Positions 13,857-21,718 of a stretch of DNA of 27,779 bases are shown piece by piece (within the stretch, counting starts at the first letter, position 1; the number at the start of each line of letters is the position of its first letter). Both the position numbers and the translations under genes were made by a program. This stretch comes from an uncultured Pseudomonadota bacterium (lineage in GTDB: Bacteria > Pseudomonadota > Gammaproteobacteria > Burkholderiales > SG8-39): the NCBI GenBank assembly GCA_903895005.1, contig CAITSH010000210.1:1-27779 (forward strand). Direction: 5' to 3'. Under the pieces are notes generated by a model, which searched no databases, was not told where the DNA came from, and was given only the letters and a program-made list of their open reading frames with translations.

Positions 13857-15499
13857 TTTTTCTCCATTTCCAGTTTTTTGGTCACCATCTCGACCAGCGA
13901 CTTTTTCGAAACCTTGCCGAAAGTGGACAAGGGAAATTCACTCATCAGCTCAAGTCGCTCCGGCAGCTTGAAGCGGGCGATTTCCTTGGTCGCGAGAAAA
14001 TCCACCAATTCCTTGAGCGCAAGCGTCTTGCCGGTGCGCGGGATGATGCAGGCGCAGGTCTTCTCACCCATCGCCGGGTCAGGCATGGCCACGCAGGCAA
14101 CGTTCTGCACCGCGGGGTGCATCAGGATCAGGTTCTCGATTTCCTCGGCGCTGATCTTTTCACCGCCGCGGTTGATCAGGTCCTTCTTGCGCCCTTCGAC
14201 GACGTAGTTTCCCGAAGGATGCAGGCGCATCAGGTCGCCGGAACAGTAAAACCCATCCGGCGTGAACTGCTTGGCGTTGTATTCGGGCACGCGCAGGTAA
14301 CCGCGCAAGGTGTAGGCGCCGCGACAGGTGAGCTCGCCCACTTCTCCGGGTGCGACCTCCCTGCCATCATCGTCGATCAGCCGCACCTCGTCATCCTCGC
14401 AAATCGGCCGACCGCAGGTCTCGAGCATGACCTCCTCCGGATCGCCCTCGCGCACGAAAAACAACATGCCCTCGGACATGCCGAAGTTCTCCTGCACCCA
14501 GACGCTTGGAATCAGCTGTTTCGTGCGGATACGCACCTCCGGTTGCATGCGCTGCCCACCGCTCTGGATGACCTTGAGCGACGACAGATCGTAATTTCCG
14601 ATTTCCGGGCTGTTGATCAGACGTATCAGCAGCGCCGGCACCACCTTGAGGTGGGTGACGCAGTGCTTCTGGATGATGGCGAACATTTCCTCGGGCCGCG
14701 CGCTGGCGGCCACCACCACCTTGCCGCCGTTGAAGGCATAACCCTGGATGCCGGGACATGCGAGCGCGAGGTTGTGCGCAATCGGGATCACCAGCAGCAA
14801 CACGGAGTCCCCGCTGACTGCACAAACCGGAGAGGCCTTCTTCGAGTTATAGGCGTAATCGTTGTGGCTGCGCGGAATCAGCTTGGGCACGCCGGTGGTG
14901 CCGCCCGAGAGCTGGTAGATACACGGATCGGTGGGATCGAGCTTGATCTTGTCCAGGTCTGCGCGCACCGATTTCGGCTCGCGCTCGATCAGCTCGGCCA
15001 GCGAATGTTCCCCCGGCCCCGCCTTGCCCAGCACGATGGCGAATTTCATGCACGCCGATTCCTGCTGGACGCGCTTGATCATCGGCCCGAACTGGAAGTC
15101 GCCCTGCGACTCCGGGTAGACACAGGCGGTCGCCGAGGCGATGCGCACGAACTGGCTAACCTCGGTATGCCGGTGAGTGGCCAGCGCCGCGATCGGAATC
15201 GCGCCGATTTTCTGCAACGCGAAATACAGGATGACAAACTCGGCAACGTTGGGCAGCGTCAGCACCACCGGGTCAAGCGGCTTGAGGCCCAGGTCAAGCA
15301 GGTTTAGTGCAAGACGCTCGCTCAGCCTGTCGACTTCTGCATAGGTGAACTGCCGATCGCCGTCGACAACGAACACGCGCGGCGCGAATTTGTTGAACAC
15401 ATCGGCGAATTCATCGCGGAGGGCACGGTCCTGCCAGTAGCCCTTGGCCCGATAGCGCGCTGCGAATTCGGGCGGGAACGGAACAACACCTTCTATCAT
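13853..15499 (-). CDS. EntE/DhbE-like aryl-acid AMP ligase, predicted salicylate type
   Basis: A 548-residue adenylate-forming enzyme very similar along its whole length to EntE/DhbE: opening FPPEFAARYRAKGYWQD (8-24), phosphate loop SGGTTGVPK (198-206), FGMSEG (339-344), YCSGD (418-422) and the C-terminal catalytic Lys region FGKVSKK (527-533). His242-Asn243 match the EntE HN pair that holds the carboxyl and 2-hydroxyl of the substrate. Two positions that separate 2,3-dihydroxybenzoate enzymes from salicylate enzymes read the salicylate way: Cys248 (EntE Ser240) and Leu346 (EntE Val339). No siderophore synthase or carrier protein is nearby; instead it sits between an SDR and an amidohydrolase, so a catabolic salicyl-AMP (or salicyl-CoA) role is more likely. 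The ATG at 15499 lies 16 bp after the SDR stop. Confidence 0.9.
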   Translation of the reverse strand: MIEGVVPFPPEFAARYRAKGYWQDRALRDEFADVFNKFAPRVFVVDGDRQFTYAEVDRLSERLALNLLDLGLKPLDPVVLTLPNVAEFVILYFALQKIGAIPIAALATHRHTEVSQFVRIASATACVYPESQGDFQFGPMIKRVQQESACMKFAIVLGKAGPGEHSLAELIEREPKSVRADLDKIKLDPTDPCIYQLSGGTTGVPKLIPRSHNDYAYNSKKASPVCAVSGDSVLLLVIPIAHNLALACPGIQGYAFNGGKVVVAASARPEEMFAIIQKHCVTHLKVVPALLIRLINSPEIGNYDLSSLKVIQSGGQRMQPEVRIRTKQLIPSVWVQENFGMSEGMLFFVREGDPEEVMLETCGRPICEDDEVRLIDDDGREVAPGEVGELTCRGAYTLRGYLRVPEYNAKQFTPDGFYCSGDLMRLHPSGNYVVEGRKKDLINRGGEKISAEEIENLILMHPAVQNVACVAMPDPAMGEKTCACIIPRTGKTLALKELVDFLATKEIARFKLPERLELMSEFPLSTFGKVSKKSLVEMVTKKLEMEKK

Positions 15500-15515
15500 C
15501 GCAACTCCCGTCCGC

Positions 15516-16280
15516 TCAGGTTGAAGCGGTGAAACCGCCGTCGATGACGACGATCTCGCCGGTGACGAAGCGGTTGCCGTTGATGAGGCTCATCATCGAT
15601 TCGGCGACATCGTCGGCGGTCACGCAGCGCTTGAGCGGCGTCGCCTTGGCGCGCTTGCCCATCAGATCATCGTACTTGTCCTTGAGCATGCGCTGCATCC
15701 AGTCGCCCTCCATCCAGCCCGGTGCCACGGCATTCACGCGAATCTCCGGACCAAGGTTCCATGCCAGGGTCTTGGTCATGTTGACGACGGCGGCCTTGCT
15801 CGCCGCATAGGGCAGCGGCTGCGGACCCGGCCGCAGGCCGACAATACTCGCGGTATTGACGATGCAGGGCTTGTCGCCTTTTTTGAGCAGCGGCACCGAC
15901 GCGCGCGTTACCTGGAACAGGCCGCGCACGTTGACGTTGAACACGCGGTCCCAGTCATCAAGGTCAAGGCTTTCCAAATCCTTGGGCTTCCATGGCGCGG
16001 TGGTGCCGGCGTTGTTGATCAGCACATCGAGCTTGCCGAAGGCTTCTTCCACTTTTTTCAGCATCGCGCGCACGCCAGTTTCGTCACTGACATCGCATTT
16101 GAGCAACAGCGTCTTTGCACCGAGCTTTTCCGCCTCCGCAGCGGTGGCCTTGGCCGCCGCCTCGCTCGAGCTGAAGTTGATCGCAACGTCATAGCCTGCG
16201 GCCGCCAGCGCAAGCACCGCGCTCTTGCCAATGCCGCTGGCTCCACCTGTTACCAATGCCGCTTTTCGGGCTGCCGCCAT
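15516..16280 (-). CDS. Short-chain dehydrogenase/reductase (SDR, FabG-like)
   Basis: A 254-residue classical SDR. The NAD(P) loop TGGASGIG is at 11-18, NNAG at 89-92, and the catalytic residues are Asn117 region (FNVNVRG), Ser145, Tyr158 and Lys162 (YAASK). The C-terminal GEIVVIDGGFT is standard. It oxidises or reduces a hydroxyl/keto group with NAD(P); FabG-like members often act on ring diols or on 3-hydroxyacyl chains. GAGG lies before ATG 16280. It is the first gene of the SDR-ligase-amidohydrolase operon, preceded by a promoter with an operator-like palindrome. It may process the compound before or after activation by the ligase, but the order of steps cannot be read. Confidence 0.93.
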   Translation of the reverse strand: MAAARKAALVTGGASGIGKSAVLALAAAGYDVAINFSSSEAAAKATAAEAEKLGAKTLLLKCDVSDETGVRAMLKKVEEAFGKLDVLINNAGTTAPWKPKDLESLDLDDWDRVFNVNVRGLFQVTRASVPLLKKGDKPCIVNTASIVGLRPGPQPLPYAASKAAVVNMTKTLAWNLGPEIRVNAVAPGWMEGDWMQRMLKDKYDDLMGKRAKATPLKRCVTADDVAESMMSLINGNRFVTGEIVVIDGGFTAST

Positions 16281-16354
16281 ACATTCCTCACTGGGTTATG
16301 CGCCACTTAATGGTCAGAAAAAGGATCAGAAAAAGCTCATGGAATCCAGAATTG

Positions 16355-16384
16355 ATTGTATAAGAAAATATTCGAACATGTTCA
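16355..16384 (-). promoter_or_regulatory. Promoter with embedded operator for the SDR-ligase-amidohydrolase operon
   Basis: Reading leftward, a -35 element TGAACA (16384-16379), an 18-bp spacer and a -10 element TACAAT (16360-16355, five of six consensus bases) are seen in an AT-rich stretch. The perfect palindrome GAACATGTTC (16374-16383) overlaps the -35. It matches the site GAACTTGTTC at 10030-10039 in 9 of 10 bases. This suggests repression by the nearby TetR protein. The rest of the 233-bp gap (16281-16513) shows no gene. Confidence 0.5.
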
Positions 16385-16513
16385 TTTTTAGCGAAATCGC
16401 GACCAGGCGCCCTGAGGAAAAGTGATTATTTAACGTTGCGGCGCAGCAAATCACCCCTGCCACCGGCCCACCCTACTGGCGGCATCCAGCCCTGGATCAG
16501 ACTGACGCGGGAT

Positions 16514-17290
16514 TCAGTCGCGATAGGAAGAATCGATGCGGTCTACCAGGCGAAGCTGGCTGTCCCATTCAAGGCGGCCCAAGGGCTGTCCGGGCGCATC
16601 GAAGCCGCGCTCGGCCGTCTTGCGGCTGACCTCGGCCGACGGGATCGTCAACTCGCTGCCGGTAGCCATAGCCTTGAGCTGCGCACGGCAGGCCTTTTCG
16701 AGGTGGAAGCACATGCTGAAGGCCTCCGGTATGGTGCGACCGGCGATGAGCATGCCGTGATTGCGCAGAATCAACACCCAGTTCTGCCCGAGGTCGGCGG
16801 CAAGACGCCCGCGTTCGTCGATTTCGTTGGCGATCCCCTCAAAGCCGTGATACCCGACCTTTTCATGAAACAGTTGCGCGTGCTGCGACAGCGGCAGCAG
16901 CCCGCACTTGAGCATGGACACCGCCATTCCCGCTTCGGTGTGGTGATGAATGACGCATAAAGCATCCTTGCGTGCGGCGTGGATGGCGCTGTGAATCACA
17001 AATCCGGCCTTGTGAATGCGATAAGGCGTCGGATCGACGGCATTGCCCTCGAGGTCCACCTTGATAAGGCTGGAAGCGGTGACCTCATTGAATGCGTGGC
17101 CGAAAGGATTCAGCAGGAAGTGCTCATGGCTGCCGGGCACGCGAGCAGAAATGTGGGTGTAGATCAGTTCATCCCAGCCGTAGTGCGCCGACAACCGGTA
17201 CAAGGCCGCCAGTTGCACACGCGCTTCCCATTCGGCCGGTGCGATGCCTTCCCTTCCCGCATGCTGTGCACAGCTGTTTTTAACGTTCAT
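16514..17290 (-). CDS. Class II aldolase/adducin-family protein
   Basis: A 258-residue protein with the AraD/FucA-like fold. The zinc His are present: His115 and His117 in VIHHHTEAG, and His178 in LRNHGML. The block GWDELIYTHISARVPG (38-53) is typical of the adducin-like branch. The catalytic Glu of sugar-phosphate aldolases (FucA Glu73) is not visible; the region reads RIHKAGFVIHSAIHAARKD, as in many non-sugar members. In aromatic pathways such proteins can act as decarboxylases or aldolases on hydroxy acids. The ATG at 17290 lies 10 bp after the stop of the FAD monooxygenase gene, and a GAGGAGCAAATA site lies just upstream. Grouping with two hydroxylases and a Bug protein points to breakdown of a hydroxylated aromatic or its ring-cleavage product. 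Confidence 0.88.
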   Translation of the reverse strand: MNVKNSCAQHAGREGIAPAEWEARVQLAALYRLSAHYGWDELIYTHISARVPGSHEHFLLNPFGHAFNEVTASSLIKVDLEGNAVDPTPYRIHKAGFVIHSAIHAARKDALCVIHHHTEAGMAVSMLKCGLLPLSQHAQLFHEKVGYHGFEGIANEIDERGRLAADLGQNWVLILRNHGMLIAGRTIPEAFSMCFHLEKACRAQLKAMATGSELTIPSAEVSRKTAERGFDAPGQPLGRLEWDSQLRLVDRIDSSYRD

Positions 17291-17300
17291 TATTTGCTCC

Positions 17301-18956
17301 TCATTGACGACCGGTTACCGTGCGCAGGACAGCCCCCGCATCAACCTCGGCCGATTCCCCGCGCCATGCAACATGCTGGTCGGGACGTATCAGTGCAAGA
17401 TCCGCTTCATACAAATCACGCAAGCCGGGCTCGGTGACACGCAGGACCGTCAGCGGCACGCCAAGCGAACTCGCCGCGGCTTCAAACGCCGCCGCTCCGG
17501 CCGCCGCATCCGCATTCATTTGCAGCAAGGTGAATTCGAAACCAAACGAATCGTAGAGCGATCGTTCGCCGGCCATCCACCAGTGCGGCGCGCGACCGCC
17601 GGGAACCGCACTCGGCACGTAGACATTCGCGTTATCAGGCGGCGGAATCTTGCCATCCGAAACAATCACCGGCGAACCGTCATAGCGCGTACCGAAGGTG
17701 ACGCCAGGGATGTTGAACTCGCGCCGGGCGTGATCGCCAAGATAAGCTCCGGCCTCGGCGCGGGTCTTCTCGCCTTCGGTCGAGTCATCCTCGATGTTGT
17801 CGGGCGGCACGAACAAGCCGACGCTGTCGGCATAGCCGCGGGCGATGCGTGTATTGCGAATGGCCAGGGGACGACGTTCGGTTTCGTAGCTATCGAGCAA
17901 GGCCTCACCGCCCCAGCCCTTGAGCACCGCGGCAAGCTTCCACCCCAGATTGACCACATCATCGACAGCGGTGTTGTAGCCTAGTCCGCCCATGGGCGTG
18001 AATAGGTGCACCGCATCGCCGGCAAGCAGGACCCGCCCGCGCTTGTAGTGATTGGCAACCAGCGTATAACCGGCATTCCAGTTGGACTTGCCCATGATCT
18101 CGATATCACAGGTGCAGCCCAGAGTCTGCTCGAAGAATCCCTTTGCCTCGTCGTCACCGATATCGCGCCTTTCCTCATCCAACTTAAGCTGGGTGTGAAA
18201 GGCGAAGGTCTCGACCCCATCGATTGCGGTCATGAAGCTGCGCCGCTCGCCATTGACCGACCAGTACATCCAGGCCGGCGGTCCGGCAATTTTTTTGTAC
18301 AGGTCGGGGGCGCGAATATACAGCGCGATCATGCGGCCTCCGACGAAATTACGCGTGACCTTACGCTCCCCTTCCAGCTCGAACCCCAACCCCTCGCGCA
18401 CCATGCTGCGGGCGCCGTCAACACCGATGAGATAGTCGCAGCGCAAGGTCATGCGTTCGCCGCCTTCAACTTTCTCTGCGGTTACGGTGACGCCCTTGCC
18501 GTCATCCTCGAATGCAGCCGCGCGCCAGCCATAACGCAGCGACACGCAGGGCTGTAGTTGTGCATGCTTGTGCAACACCTGTTCGATGAAAAGCTGCGAG
18601 CAACGATGCGGCAATTCCGGGGTGCTCCACGACCCGCCCGCCTGGCGCGCGATCTTGTCAGCGTCGCCCGAGGGTGGCAGCGAAAAGCGCGCAAGTTCGT
18701 ATTTGCTGTAGCGCGTGAAATAGGTGATGTCGGTGGGATAGTCGCGCGGCATGCCCAGTGCGCGAAGCTCCTGCGAAAACCCGAGTCGCCTGAAGTGCTC
18801 CATGGTGCGCGCCTGGGTGGCGTTTGCCGCAGGCAGCGTCACGGTGCCGGGCTTGTCATTGAACACTACGCACTCGATGCCGCGTTTGCCAAGTTCGATG
18901 GCAAGCGTAAGCCCACCCGGGCCGCCGCCGACGATAATTACGGGTACTGACTGCAT
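17301..18956 (-). CDS. FAD-dependent aromatic monooxygenase (PheA/TfdB/MhpA class)
   Basis: A 551-residue group A flavin hydroxylase. FAD motifs: GGGPGG (10-15), the GVDGARS motif (178-184, which also touches NAD(P)H), and LAGDAVHLFTPMGGLGYN (311-328). The NTAVDDVVNLGWKLA helix follows. The C-terminal part (about 400-551) is the thioredoxin-like lid domain seen in phenol hydroxylase-type enzymes, ending in RPDQHVAWR. It adds one oxygen atom ortho or para to a ring hydroxyl using NAD(P)H. The acidic residue that binds the FAD ribose is shifted (VVFNDKP, where Glu is usual). AGGAGCAGC precedes ATG 18956. It lies between the Bug gene and the aldolase gene and is co-directional with both. Confidence 0.92.
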   Translation of the reverse strand: MQSVPVIIVGGGPGGLTLAIELGKRGIECVVFNDKPGTVTLPAANATQARTMEHFRRLGFSQELRALGMPRDYPTDITYFTRYSKYELARFSLPPSGDADKIARQAGGSWSTPELPHRCSQLFIEQVLHKHAQLQPCVSLRYGWRAAAFEDDGKGVTVTAEKVEGGERMTLRCDYLIGVDGARSMVREGLGFELEGERKVTRNFVGGRMIALYIRAPDLYKKIAGPPAWMYWSVNGERRSFMTAIDGVETFAFHTQLKLDEERRDIGDDEAKGFFEQTLGCTCDIEIMGKSNWNAGYTLVANHYKRGRVLLAGDAVHLFTPMGGLGYNTAVDDVVNLGWKLAAVLKGWGGEALLDSYETERRPLAIRNTRIARGYADSVGLFVPPDNIEDDSTEGEKTRAEAGAYLGDHARREFNIPGVTFGTRYDGSPVIVSDGKIPPPDNANVYVPSAVPGGRAPHWWMAGERSLYDSFGFEFTLLQMNADAAAGAAAFEAAASSLGVPLTVLRVTEPGLRDLYEADLALIRPDQHVAWRGESAEVDAGAVLRTVTGRQ

Positions 18957-18990
18957 GCTGCTCCTGCGGAAATGGGGGTGGTTCGGAAAC

Positions 18991-19977
18991 TCAATCGATT
19001 TTCGCGCCGGAGCGCTTGATCACGTCGGCCCACTTGGCGCTGTCCTTGCGGATCAAATCCGCAAACGCCTCCGGCGTGCCGCCGCCCCCCTCGCTGCCCA
19101 GGGCCTCGAATTTATCCTTGTAGGCGGGGGAATTGATGGCCTTGTTGACCTCGGCGTTCAATCTGTCAACGATGGCGCGCGGCACCCCTGTGGGCGCCAC
19201 CAGGCCAGACCATGAGGTTACGTCATACCCGGGCACACCGCTCTCGTTGAGGGTCGGCAGTTCGGGGAAAACAGCCGAACGTTTCGCCCCGCTTACTGCG
19301 AGGCCCCGCACTTTGCCGGAGCGAACGAAGGCGGCCATGGAATTTAGGCTCTCGAACATGACCTGGACGTGCCCTGCCATGAGGTCGTTGATCGCCTGCG
19401 CGCCGCCCTTGTAGGGGACATGCACGATGTCGGTCCCGGTCATGTACTTGAACAGTTCGCCGCTGACATGGCCGGGCGATCCATTGCTCGATGACGCATT
19501 GGTCAATTTGCCCGGATTTTTCTTGGCATAGTCGATCAATTCGCGCACGCTCTTCACCTGGATGACCGGCGAGGTGGCGAGCACGAGATGGCCGTAGCTG
19601 ATGAGGGCGACGGGATGAAAATCACGCTCGATGTCGTAGGGCAGTTTTCCGACCATATGGCGGGTTATGGCGAGGGCGCCGACCGGTCCGAGAGCCAGGG
19701 TGTAGCCGTCCGCCGCGGATTTGGCGACGATGTCCATTCCGATCGTGAGCGCACCGCCGGGACGGTTGTCGACGACAACCTGCTGTCCCATTTGTTGACT
19801 GAGCGCCGCGGCAAGCACGCGCGCGAGATTGTCAGAGGCGCTGCCCGCAGCCTGCGGAACAATCAGGCGTATCGGTCGTTCCGGATACTCCGCGCGGGCT
19901 GCGAACGACAGGGCGAGCGTGAACAGGCTGCCCAACACCACAAAAAACAACCGGGGCGGCGCAATACGGCGGAACAT
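18991..19977 (-). CDS. Tripartite tricarboxylate transporter-type periplasmic binding protein (Bug family), copy 3
   Basis: A 328-residue Bug protein with a clear signal peptide (residues 1 to about 29: MFRRIAPPRLFFVVLGSLF... ending AARA), then YPERPIRLIVPQAAG, the VVVDNRPGG block, ADGYTLALGP, and VHVPYKGGAQAINDLMAG. The open frame runs 69 codons further upstream into the preceding gene, but ATG 19977 is the real start: the signal peptide begins there and GAGAGGAGAG lies upstream. It sits between two FAD monooxygenase genes, 82 bp after one and 34 bp before the other, so it probably delivers the aromatic or carboxylate substrate they need. The membrane subunits must be encoded elsewhere. Confidence 0.95.
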   Translation of the reverse strand: MFRRIAPPRLFFVVLGSLFTLALSFAARAEYPERPIRLIVPQAAGSASDNLARVLAAALSQQMGQQVVVDNRPGGALTIGMDIVAKSAADGYTLALGPVGALAITRHMVGKLPYDIERDFHPVALISYGHLVLATSPVIQVKSVRELIDYAKKNPGKLTNASSSNGSPGHVSGELFKYMTGTDIVHVPYKGGAQAINDLMAGHVQVMFESLNSMAAFVRSGKVRGLAVSGAKRSAVFPELPTLNESGVPGYDVTSWSGLVAPTGVPRAIVDRLNAEVNKAINSPAYKDKFEALGSEGGGGTPEAFADLIRKDSAKWADVIKRSGAKID

Positions 19978-20059
19978 GGCACTCTCCTCTCTCTGGCCCT
20001 GCGCTGGACGTGTGCCTCTAAGGCGCAGAAGCGCCGTGCGATGCACCTGCACCCCCGAA

Positions 20060-21292
20060 TCAAGCCCTGACTGCGTCGACCGTGAACCCGGCGACCTTTT
20101 TATAATTTTCCGAAATCTGCCGCAGGTCCGCCTGGCTGATGACATCGTCGATGTTCTCGAAGGGCTTGCCGCCGGTAAGTTCATTGACTTTCATGATGAT
20201 GAAATCCGGCGGCGTCGAGCGGTTGGTACGAACCACCGTCGCGGTGGGCTCGACCCGGGCTTTCTCGTAATCTTTGAGCGCCACGACCGGGTCTTTTGTT
20301 TGCACCAGCAAATCGGCGAGCGTGCGCGCGTCAATGACCGCCTGCGCCGAACCGTTGGAGCCGCGCGGGTACATCGGGTGCGCCGCATCGCCGACAAAGG
20401 TGACACGACCGAAGGTCCATTGCGCCACCGGATCCTTGTCGACCATGGGATACTCAAAGACATCCTCGGAATTCCTGATCATGGCGGGCACATCCAGCCA
20501 GTCGAAATGCCAGTCTTCGTAGGGTGCGATGAAGTCTTCGATATTGCCGCGCTTGTTCCAGTCGTTCATGCCGGAGCCCTCGCGCCCGATCTCGGTGGTC
20601 CAGTTGATCAGCTGGTTGCCCTTGCCGTCGACGTTATCCAGGATGGGATAGATGACGATCTTGCCTGTGTCTATGGTGCCGATGCGCATATAGGTCTGGC
20701 CGTCGAAAATCGGCTTGTGGATACTGACCCCGCGCCAGGCGTTGATGCCGGTGAACACGACACTCTCGTCCGGATAGAACACCCGGCGCACGGCGGAGTT
20801 GACGCCGTCGCAGGCAATCACGATATCGGCCTTGACCGGTGCCAGCTGCGCACCCGATGAGCTTTCCTTGAAGCTGAGTGTCACACCCTTCTCGTCTTGC
20901 ACAAGGCCGGTCAGGTGATGATTGGTCAGTATATTTTCAGCACCGCACTGCGCCCGCGCCGCATCGTACAGCACCGTATGCAGTTTGCCGCGGTGGATAC
21001 CGAACTCGGGGAAGGGATAGCCGCCGAATATCCCCCGTGGCTCGCTGTAGATGAACTGACCGTAGCGGTTGAAAAACGCGCTTTCCTTGTTTTCAACCGA
21101 GACCGCGCGCAATGCGTCCTGCAGGCCCAGCGCCGTGAATTCGCGCATGCCGTGTGGCAGCAGGGTGATGCCTACCCCCACCTCCTTTATCTCGCGTGCG
21201 CTTTCATAAACGCGACACGCCATGCCGCGCTGCTTGAGTGCGAGTGCCAGGGTAAACCCGGCTATGCCGCCGCCTATTACTGCAATATTCAT
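20060..21292 (-). CDS. FAD-dependent monooxygenase (salicylate hydroxylase / PhzS-like)
   Basis: A 410-residue single-component flavin hydroxylase, shorter than the neighbouring one and lacking the C-terminal lid domain. Motifs: GGGIAG (7-12) with Glu30 at the end of strand 2, IACDGVNSAVRR (159-170) and GDAAHPMYPRGSNG (301-314) followed by AQAVIDARTLA. The form of the third motif is closest to PhzS and salicylate/6-hydroxynicotinate hydroxylases, enzymes that hydroxylate with or without loss of a carboxyl group. The substrate is not decided. It starts at ATG 21292 with only a loose AAGG site. It is the first gene of a leftward set with Bug copy 3, a second hydroxylase and the aldolase-like gene. 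Confidence 0.9.
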   Translation of the reverse strand: MNIAVIGGGIAGFTLALALKQRGMACRVYESAREIKEVGVGITLLPHGMREFTALGLQDALRAVSVENKESAFFNRYGQFIYSEPRGIFGGYPFPEFGIHRGKLHTVLYDAARAQCGAENILTNHHLTGLVQDEKGVTLSFKESSSGAQLAPVKADIVIACDGVNSAVRRVFYPDESVVFTGINAWRGVSIHKPIFDGQTYMRIGTIDTGKIVIYPILDNVDGKGNQLINWTTEIGREGSGMNDWNKRGNIEDFIAPYEDWHFDWLDVPAMIRNSEDVFEYPMVDKDPVAQWTFGRVTFVGDAAHPMYPRGSNGSAQAVIDARTLADLLVQTKDPVVALKDYEKARVEPTATVVRTNRSTPPDFIIMKVNELTGGKPFENIDDVISQADLRQISENYKKVAGFTVDAVRA

Positions 21293-21718
21293 GGTGCGTG
21301 CCTTACTTTTGCGGGAACTTCAGGATCGGGAGCAAATCCGGCGCACCAGATCGAAGGGGGGTGCCGGACAGCGTGGGCGATATTGTAGGCGCAAACCGCC
21401 GCCGTGGTGGTGCGTCGGGTGCAAGGCCGCGAAAAGCCGCAGGAAAAAACTACGATCGATAGACGGGAAACAGATTCAAGTCCAGCAAGGCTTCAAGAAC
21501 CTGCGCGACGCAGACACCGAAATGCTGCCGATACGCATGTCCCAGGATCTGAAAAACCGGCTGGATGTGACCATCGCGACGGCATCGATCGTGATGATCC
21601 TCGCAAACCTCGTCATGGCGATCTTCACGGAGCGCGTCACCGGGCTTTCCAAGCGCATGCGCCCCCCCATAAAGCCTTGCCTGGCGATGCTTTCCAGCCA
21701 TCGCCCCTGCAAGCAGCC
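21293..21718. other. Gene-poor 426-bp gap upstream of the PhzS-like monooxygenase gene
   Basis: No complete gene was recognised. The left part (21293-21450) should carry the promoter of the leftward monooxygenase operon, although no convincing -35/-10 pair was found by eye. The right part contains the coding-like remnant listed separately. Confidence 0.6.
21453..21665 (+). pseudogene. Coding-like rightward remnant with one membrane segment
   Basis: One rightward frame, about 70 codons, has a strong coding signature: over the 37 codons from about 21549 to 21659 the GC content is highest at codon position 3, lower at 1 and lowest at 2. It encodes a polar helix-like part (VQQGFKNLRDADTEMLPIR) and then a hydrophobic segment (TIATASIVMILANLVMAIF) followed by a basic stretch. 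The pattern looks like the end of an extracytoplasmic sensor domain and the membrane anchor of a signalling protein, but no signal or output domain follows. The signature fades before 21700, and the frame then runs into the opposite-strand dehydrogenase gene. No ribosome site was found. A gene fragment left by rearrangement is likely; a small membrane protein starting at 21522 or 21537 is the alternative. Confidence 0.3.

Noticed and set aside
13853..15499. A siderophore biosynthesis locus.
   Set aside because: Only the aryl-AMP ligase resembles one. No isochorismate synthase, carrier protein, NRPS, TonB receptor or Fur-box-like sequence was seen nearby.
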